From: Candidatus Zixiibacteriota bacterium
GTDB lineage: Bacteria > Zixibacteria > MSB-5A5 > GN15 > JAAZOE01
DNA length: 11,353 bases
Direction of reading: 5' to 3'
NCBI GenBank assembly: GCA_012797915.1
Contig: JAAZOE010000426.1
Coordinates: 1-11,353, forward strand
In this document: positions 6,550 through 11,353 of the stretch, one piece after another
Position numbering within the stretch: position 1 is the first letter of the stretch
Layout: the number at the start of each line of letters is the position of its first letter
Translations under genes and position numbers: made by a program
Notes under the pieces: generated by a model
Told to the model about the DNA's origin: nothing
Databases searched by the model: none
The model's input: only the letters and a program-made list of their open reading frames with translations

Positions 6550-6906
6550 TCACCCGGAAGCCGCCACCGAGGCGAACGAGGCGACCACAATCTTCCCATC
6601 CCTGCGGATTCTGAGGATTTCCTGGTAGATTTCCTGCGACGGAGCCACGGCCCCGCCGGGCGAATCGATATGCAACACGATCGCCTTGACGGCCTGATCT
6701 TTGTTGTATTTTTTCAGCTGCCGGATGACATCGCTGGAACCGGTAATCTCGCCGGAAATTTCGATAACGGCAATTTTCTCGCCGAAACCGCTGAAGGTCA
6801 TGTCCGACCGTCCCATAATACTGACGATCGCAAGGATGGAAACAAAACCGAACACCAGAATGCACGAGACGATGACAACCACCGCTACGGCCGTGCGTCG
6901 TTTCAC
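6550..6906 (-). CDS. SppA N-terminal fragment (anchor to catalytic Ser)
   Basis: These 118 residues, from the GTG start to the premature TGA, hold the transmembrane anchor, the oxyanion-region motif DSPGGAV and the nucleophile Ser117. The catalytic Lys169 and most of the core fold are missing, so the fragment cannot be an active protease. Confidence 0.7.
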   Translation of the reverse strand: MKRRTAVAVVVIVSCILVFGFVSILAIVSIMGRSDMTFSGFGEKIAVIEISGEITGSSDVIRQLKKYNKDQAVKAIVLHIDSPGGAVAPSQEIYQEILRIRRDGKIVVASFASVAASG

Positions 6907-6914
6907 AGCTTCTC

Positions 6915-8948
6915 CTACTCCTTTTCGATCTTCAAGCGCGTCCCGATGGCCAGACTGCTGGCGTCGGAGATGTTGTTGGTCCGCATTAGGGCTCTCACGG
7001 TCGTTCCGAATGCCTTGGCGATATCGTGAAGAGTATCGCCCCGCTTGACGACATAGGTCAAGGGATTTTGGATACTCGCCGTCGGTGACCCCATCACTTT
7101 CAGTGTCTGCCCGACCCGGATCCGGGCCGAATTGGTCAATCCGTTCAGACTGCGTAAAGTGGCGGTCGAAACGCCGAAACGGCGGGCAATATCCCAGACC
7201 GTATCCCCTTCCTTGACGACATACGATTGAGTCTGCTTGGACGACGCCGTCGATGCGGGACGATCCTTCGTCGCCGCGGCCAGGGACTTCTTGTCCACTG
7301 GCAGTTTCAGGGTTTGGCCGACATAGATTCGGCTGGAATTCCCCAGGTAATTGATCTTGCGAAGTGTTTCCGCCGACGTTTTGAACGACCGGGCTATCTC
7401 CGAAAGATTATCGCCCGACTGAACGATGTAGGTGCTCCCCCCGCCGCCGGAATGACGTTCGCGTTCAGGTTCATATCCGGCGACCGCCTCGGAATTAACC
7501 GGCACCGGAATGATCAGATTGTGCCCAGGGTATATTCTCGAGCGCTTGTCCAGGTTATTGGCTTCCATGATGGCGTATTGAGAAACACCGTATTTGCTGG
7601 CGATGGAGGATATCGTCTCCCCCTTCCTGATCATATGCTGGACCCAGTTGGATTCGGAGGCCGGCTTGACATTATCAAACCCGGCCCAAAATTGATTACT
7701 CGTCCCGGAAGGAATACGCAATTGATAATCCCTGACTTTCGGCGGCGTGACGTCGCGCAAGAGTTCCGGGTTGAGATCCCGGATTACGTCGACCGACGTC
7801 CCCGTCAGTTTGGCCACAGTTTTCAAATTGACGCTCTTGCCGACCGGGACAACATCGAAACTGATCGGATCGTCATAGGAAACGTGAAATCCATACAGTT
7901 CCGGATTCTTGGCGATAATCGTCGCCGCCATATAGAACGGAACATACTCCTCGGTCTGCTTGCGGAGGTCCAATTCCCAGAAGTCATTGGTTCGCTGGGA
8001 GGCTATCGAGCGGGACACGCGGCCGGGGCCGCCATTGTACGCCGCCAAAGCCAATTCCCAACTCTGGAAATCATCGTACAACCGCTTCAGGAAACGAGCC
8101 GCGGCATGTGTGGACTTGACGAAATCGCGGCGTTCATCGTACCACCAATTGCGGTTCAGGCCGTAAAGCTTCCCAGTGGAAGCGATGAACTGCCAGGGAC
8201 CGCTGGCCCGCGCCCAGGAATAGGCCTTGCAATTGAATCCGGACTCGATCAAAGGCAGATAGACCAAGTCGGTGGGAACATCGTATTGCCGCAGGATTTC
8301 CGTCATCAGCGGAATAAACTTCCCCGACCGCTGCAGATAGCGTTCAAAGGCATCCCGTGCTATCGTTTGGAAATAGATGATGGCCTTCTTTACCTTGTCG
8401 TTAAAAACGATCGGGATATTATAGTCGATCGGCTTCTGCTCCCCTTCCAGTTGAACTGCCGCCTCCTCGCCGACTTCCGGCAGGCTGGACAGCTTTTCCA
8501 GAAAAACCGACGGGGAAGCATCTTCGGGCAGTGTTCCCAAAGACAACAAGGTCAATCGGTAGTCGGCGATAATCTCGTTCAAAAGGGTGTTGTATTTCCG
8601 GGCTTCCGGCGATATATCGGTCGTATCGATGTCGAGGTCCGCCATGACCTTAAGGGCTCTTTCCAAGTGCAACTGGGCTTCTGCCCACGCCGCCTCCTGA
8701 TTCGCCGCAACACCTTGGGCAAAATATTCCTCTGCCTGTCGCAACTGGCGCCAGATATCATCATCGACCGCAACCGCCGAATCAACCACGAACCCCTCAT
8801 CGAATGCCCCAGGGGCATTTTCCAGAATGGTATCGGCTAACTTCAAGTCCGTCTGCGCGTTCTGCGAAACGCTCGGATCCGGATTATTGGCCCAAATCGA
8901 AGGAGCCAGCAGAAATACCAACGCTGTTTGTACTAATGTTCTTTTCAA
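6915..8948 (-). CDS. MltD-type membrane-associated lytic transglycosylase with four LysM domains
   Basis: The 677-residue exported protein cuts peptidoglycan glycan strands between MurNAc and GlcNAc, leaving 1,6-anhydro ends. It has a signal peptide (RTLVQTALVFLLAPSIWA), a helical N-terminal region, and an SLT domain at about residues 195-330 with the catalytic Glu235 in LIESGFN, then ARASGPWQFI and ALAAYNGGPGRVS, as in the MltD/Slt family. A linker with a weak LysM-like segment (VNLKTVAKLTGTSVDVI) leads to four clear LysM repeats near residues 434, 506, 574 and 631 (for example YIVQSGDNLSEIARSF), which bind GlcNAc-containing glycan. The TTG start at 8948 is the only start giving a signal peptide; AGGG lies just upstream. 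It has its own strong promoter and leads into sppA. MltD itself usually carries fewer LysM copies, so I give no symbol. Confidence 0.93.
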   Translation of the reverse strand: MKRTLVQTALVFLLAPSIWANNPDPSVSQNAQTDLKLADTILENAPGAFDEGFVVDSAVAVDDDIWRQLRQAEEYFAQGVAANQEAAWAEAQLHLERALKVMADLDIDTTDISPEARKYNTLLNEIIADYRLTLLSLGTLPEDASPSVFLEKLSSLPEVGEEAAVQLEGEQKPIDYNIPIVFNDKVKKAIIYFQTIARDAFERYLQRSGKFIPLMTEILRQYDVPTDLVYLPLIESGFNCKAYSWARASGPWQFIASTGKLYGLNRNWWYDERRDFVKSTHAAARFLKRLYDDFQSWELALAAYNGGPGRVSRSIASQRTNDFWELDLRKQTEEYVPFYMAATIIAKNPELYGFHVSYDDPISFDVVPVGKSVNLKTVAKLTGTSVDVIRDLNPELLRDVTPPKVRDYQLRIPSGTSNQFWAGFDNVKPASESNWVQHMIRKGETISSIASKYGVSQYAIMEANNLDKRSRIYPGHNLIIPVPVNSEAVAGYEPERERHSGGGGSTYIVQSGDNLSEIARSFKTSAETLRKINYLGNSSRIYVGQTLKLPVDKKSLAAATKDRPASTASSKQTQSYVVKEGDTVWDIARRFGVSTATLRSLNGLTNSARIRVGQTLKVMGSPTASIQNPLTYVVKRGDTLHDIAKAFGTTVRALMRTNNISDASSLAIGTRLKIEKE

Positions 8949-9039
8949 GGCTTTCCCTACGACTAAAGGTTCCGGGTCTATCCGATTTATCGGTTTGCGC
9001 TGCTCCGGCCTTTATACAAAAATCCGTCTAAACTGTTGC

Positions 9040-9068
9040 TATATATCAATCGTTCAACACACTGTCAA
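9040..9068 (-). promoter_or_regulatory. Strong sigma-70-type promoter of the transglycosylase-sppA unit
   Basis: On the minus strand a perfect TTGACA (9068-9063) is followed after 17 nt by TATATA (9045-9040). The start would be near 9033, giving an 85 nt leader to the TTG start codon. It begins 12 nt after the miaA stop, so the downstream genes can be expressed apart from mutL-miaA. A second TATAAA-like element lies near 9011-9018. No intrinsic terminator for miaA is visible in the 130 nt gap. Confidence 0.7.
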
Positions 9069-9080
9069 GTTTTTTTGGCC

Positions 9081-10046
9081 CTAAATATTTACGTCCAGAA
9101 AGGCCAAACACACCCCCCGACACCGGTTTAAAACCTCTCCGCCGAACCCCTCGATAAACTCTGCCCGCCTCATCCCCCTAAACCAAGTATACTGCCTTTT
9201 TGCAAAACGTCGAGTATTTTGTTTGATTGCCTCAATCGCGGACTCCAGCGGGAGACGATCCGCGAAACACTCAATCAACTCCTCGTAACCAACTATTTTA
9301 CATTGCCTTAGAGCTTCCCGGTCAGGGGAATTATAAACTCCTCTCGCTTCTTCAACCAGCCCCTGCCGGATCATCTGATCGACCCGATTATTGATCCGAT
9401 CATAGAGTTGCGCGCGATCCGGCATCAAGATCAGCTGTAAAAACCGGAACCATTGTTCCGGAGGCGTCTGGTTTTCCGTCCAATAGCTTTTCGTTCTTCC
9501 GGTTATACGAAATATCTCCAACGCCCTAATAACCTTCACCAGGTTATTCGGGTGAATTTTTTCCGCCTCTCCCGGATCAACCTGAGCCAGCATCTTATGG
9601 AGGACGGCCGGCCCTTCTCGGGCGGCCAAATCTATCATCTCCTGCCGATATAAGAAGTCATCGTCCGGAATCTCGAAGATTCCCTCAATCAAGGCCCGAA
9701 GATATAAACCCGTACCGCCGCATATGATAGTTCGACGGCCTCTGGCGGCAATCTCACCGATCAGGCGCTGCGCGTCTTTTACATAATCAAAGACGGTGTA
9801 CCTTTGCCCCAGTTCAATGATTCCGGACAAATGATGGGGAACGCCCTTCATCTCTTCGTCGCTGGGGCGGGCGGTGCCGATCCTCAAGGAGCGGAACAAC
9901 TGACGGGAATCGGCCGAGATGATTTCGGCCCCCAGCTCCAGGGCCAGGGAAACGGCCAGCGATGTCTTGCCGGAAGCCGTCGGCCCGCCGATGACGATAA
10001 CCGGGATCCGGCCTGAAGTTCGGTCATTTCCGCCCGAACCGCCCAT
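9081..10046 (-). CDS. miaA: tRNA dimethylallyltransferase MiaA
   Basis: The enzyme transfers a dimethylallyl group from DMAPP to N6 of A37 in tRNAs that read codons starting with U, the first step towards ms2i6A, and so supports reading accuracy. The 321-residue protein is of normal length. It has a P-loop GGPTASGKT (20-28), ADSRQLF with the catalytic Asp, GTARPS and PHHL of the substrate region, GGTGLYLRALIEG, and the C-terminal KQNTRRFAKRQYTWFRG that contacts the anticodon loop. ATG at 10046 is preceded by GGGAGG (10053-10058) inside mutL, at 6 nt spacing; the gene overlaps the mutL end by 23 nt, which suggests translational coupling. The mutL-miaA order is common across bacteria. The extended frame to 10118 lies inside mutL and is rejected. 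Confidence 0.95.
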   Translation of the reverse strand: MGGSGGNDRTSGRIPVIVIGGPTASGKTSLAVSLALELGAEIISADSRQLFRSLRIGTARPSDEEMKGVPHHLSGIIELGQRYTVFDYVKDAQRLIGEIAARGRRTIICGGTGLYLRALIEGIFEIPDDDFLYRQEMIDLAAREGPAVLHKMLAQVDPGEAEKIHPNNLVKVIRALEIFRITGRTKSYWTENQTPPEQWFRFLQLILMPDRAQLYDRINNRVDQMIRQGLVEEARGVYNSPDREALRQCKIVGYEELIECFADRLPLESAIEAIKQNTRRFAKRQYTWFRGMRRAEFIEGFGGEVLNRCRGVCLAFLDVNI

Positions 10047-11353
10047 CGAGTTCCTCCCGGCTGATTTTGATGAATGTCGGCCGCCCATGAGGGCAGCAGT
10101 AAGGATTATTGGCCGCAAACAGGCGGGGCAACAAACCCTTGACTTCCTCGCTGTTCAATTTTTGACCAGCCATGACCGCGGCCCGGCAGGCCAGCGATTG
10201 CGCCACCGACTTTATCAACTCGCCTCCGGCCTTATTGAGCACGGCGATATCATCGAGAATCTTCTTGACCGCAACGGAGGGATTCTGTTCACCGAGCGTT
10301 GTCGGCAGCCCCTGTACGATAACGGCGTTTTGACCAAACGGCCCGATATCGAAGCCGAGCTTTGTCAAGAGCATCTGGCATTCCTCAAAGAGCAGATATT
10401 CCTCCGCGGTCAACTCTACGGTCTCCGGGAAAAGCAGTTTTTGTGCGGCGGCCCCTCCGGATTCGACTTGGCGAAGCGCTTCTTCGTACAGGACCCGTTC
10501 ATGGGCGGCGTGCTGGTCGACAATGTACAATTCTCCGGCGATGGTGATGATCAGGTAGGTTCGCCCGGCCCATCCCAAAAACTCGATTTGATCGGACGGG
10601 GGGCTCTCGATCGCGGTCGAAGGCTGCTCCTCCGGGGTACGACGAAAGCCCGTTATCTCGCACACGGTATCGACATCACCAGTAGGCGGGGCGGGCGGGG
10701 TCGCCGCCGGCGGCAAAGCGCGGCCCCCTGTCGGGAAGAAGGAATGCTGGGGACGGCCATCGGGCGCTGAAAACCCCGAGGCCAGAAAACCCGGGCGCAT
10801 CGCCCCTCCGAATCGCGGCGAATCGACCGAGGCCGCTCGGGCTCTTCCCGATTCCACGCCCGGGACCAGTTTCCAATCCCGTAGCGCCTTATTGACGATG
10901 CGGTAAAGATTATCATGAATGGCCGATTCTTCCGACAACCGCACCTCGGCCTTGGTGGGATGGACATTCACATCGAGATTGGCCGGGTCGATGGTCAGGT
11001 ATACCGCTGCCAGGGGGTACCGCCCTTTAGTCACCCGTTCGCCATAGCCGGCGGTCACGGCATGAATAATCGAGGACGAGGCGACCGAGCGACCGTTGAT
11101 GAACAGGCAGACGCGGGAGCGATCATTGCGGGCTTGATCGGGATGGGCCAGGAAAACCATGAAGGAAACGCCGCTCAATTCGACATCGTATTCGACGACG
11201 CTGTCGCTTTGGATACCAAAGAGCGCCGCCATCCGCCCGGCAATCGGCTGATTGGCCGGTAATCGGAAGGTCTCCCGGTCGTTGACCGTCAGGCTGACTG
11301 CGGCCGATGGACGACTTAGGGCCATTCGTTCGGCGACCCGGATGATTTGTCGC
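10024..11353 (-). CDS. mutL: DNA mismatch repair protein MutL (partial, 5' end outside window)
   Basis: MutL links MutS recognition of mismatches to strand removal. The window holds the last 442 codons; the frame is open to the right edge (residues before the first Met read VAER), so the GHKL ATPase motifs lie beyond it. Visible are the end of the N-terminal transducer domain (VCLFINGRSVASSSIIHAV, LDVNVHPTKAEVRL), a proline-rich linker, and the C-terminal dimerisation/endonuclease domain. The metal-binding motif DQHAAHERVLYE matches DQHA-X2-E-X4-E. ACRAAVMAGQKL and CPHGRP complete the endonuclease site, so this is a nicking MutL, as in bacteria without MutH. The C-terminus is DGRFGRK, then TGA. 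Upstream genes cannot be seen. Confidence 0.96.
   Translation of the reverse strand, partial: RQIIRVAERMALSRPSAAVSLTVNDRETFRLPANQPIAGRMAALFGIQSDSVVEYDVELSGVSFMVFLAHPDQARNDRSRVCLFINGRSVASSSIIHAVTAGYGERVTKGRYPLAAVYLTIDPANLDVNVHPTKAEVRLSEESAIHDNLYRIVNKALRDWKLVPGVESGRARAASVDSPRFGGAMRPGFLASGFSAPDGRPQHSFFPTGGRALPPAATPPAPPTGDVDTVCEITGFRRTPEEQPSTAIESPPSDQIEFLGWAGRTYLIITIAGELYIVDQHAAHERVLYEEALRQVESGGAAAQKLLFPETVELTAEEYLLFEECQMLLTKLGFDIGPFGQNAVIVQGLPTTLGEQNPSVAVKKILDDIAVLNKAGGELIKSVAQSLACRAAVMAGQKLNSEEVKGLLPRLFAANNPYCCPHGRPTFIKISREELDGRFGRK

Larger units (their letters stand above)
6013..6906 (-). pseudogene. sppA: Signal peptide peptidase SppA (36K type), interrupted by TGA in the catalytic motif
   Basis: The full frame has 298 codons, the normal length of the short single-domain SppA. 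This is a membrane-bound serine protease with a Ser-Lys dyad that degrades cleaved signal peptides. A membrane anchor (AVAVVVIVSCILVFGFVSILAIV) is followed by the crotonase-like core: HIDSPGGAV, the nucleophile motif AASG at S117, ANPGTLTGSIGVI, and SGELKD with the catalytic lysine at K169. The 52-residue S-K spacing equals that of the B. subtilis enzyme (S147/K199). Codon 119 (6552-6550) is TGA where the family has the second Gly of SGGYY; GGA-to-TGA explains it, and the frame is perfect downstream. GTG start at 6906 with AGGAG (6912-6916). It follows the lytic transglycosylase gene by 8 nt, so it is probably in one operon. It is non-functional as written unless the stop is a sequence error. 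Confidence 0.85.

Noticed and set aside
6550..6552. TGA in sppA read as glycine or selenocysteine
   Set aside because: TGA ends HU, mutL and the small basic gene, and no other internal TGA occurs. SppA does not use selenocysteine, and the position needs Gly.
7227..8840. 537-codon open frame on the plus strand
   Set aside because: It is antisense to the lytic transglycosylase gene, whose SLT and LysM motifs are unmistakable. The plus-strand product is rich in Arg, Gly and Ile, with no family pattern.
8982..8993. CCGAT-TT-ATCGG dyad in the transglycosylase leader
   Set aside because: Arms of 5 bp with a 2 nt gap are too short to call an operator or structure without conservation data.
9074..9107. 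TTTGGCC/GGCCAAA inverted repeat at the end of miaA as a terminator
   Set aside because: The loop is about 20 nt, and on the minus strand the stem is followed by an A run, not a T run, so it does not fit an intrinsic terminator for miaA.

Overview
This 11.35 kb window looks like ordinary chromosome from an uncultivated bacterium of the FCB superphylum. A Zixibacteria-like lineage is my best guess, but it is inference. The clues are a large secreted protein ending in a FlgD-like/type IX-type sorting domain (NIPNPFN...GIYFYAL...VRKMVYLK), a 31-residue basic protein of a kind known from Bacteroidetes relatives, GC-rich codon use, and a core set of mutL, miaA, a MltD-type lytic transglycosylase, sppA and HU. 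I see no CRISPR array, tRNA, rRNA, insertion sequence or phage gene.

Layout: one gene at the left (80-985, +) encodes an exported TPR protein. It converges on everything else, which lies on the minus strand, and a bidirectional intrinsic terminator at 1003-1032 separates the two. Reading the minus strand from the right edge: mutL (5' end cut off by the window) overlaps miaA; a TTGACA/TATATA promoter then starts the lytic transglycosylase gene, followed 8 nt later by sppA; then HU with its own promoter; then a 31-codon gene for a COX24/bS22-like ribosome-associated protein, closed by an intrinsic terminator (5365-5391); then a large secreted beta-propeller protein; and last a secreted protein built of three copies of a domain I do not recognise.

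Two genes are split by a single in-frame stop codon with the frame intact on both sides. sppA has TGA in place of the second Gly of the catalytic SGGYY motif. The propeller protein has TAG inside a cohesin-like domain. In both, the stop follows CCGGG on the coding strand and both fit a G-to-T change. This suggests either recent nonsense mutations or a shared sequencing artefact. TAA, TAG and TGA all end intact genes here, so a changed genetic code is unlikely.

Functional themes are DNA repair and translation fidelity (MutL, MiaA), cell-envelope maintenance (lytic transglycosylase, SppA), nucleoid and ribosome (HU, small basic protein), and exported or surface proteins (TPR, propeller, three-repeat protein). 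No clear new multi-gene system is present. The points most worth a second look are the paired nonsense codons, the small basic gene, the three-repeat domain, and a sigma-54-like promoter with overlapping dyads in front of the propeller gene.
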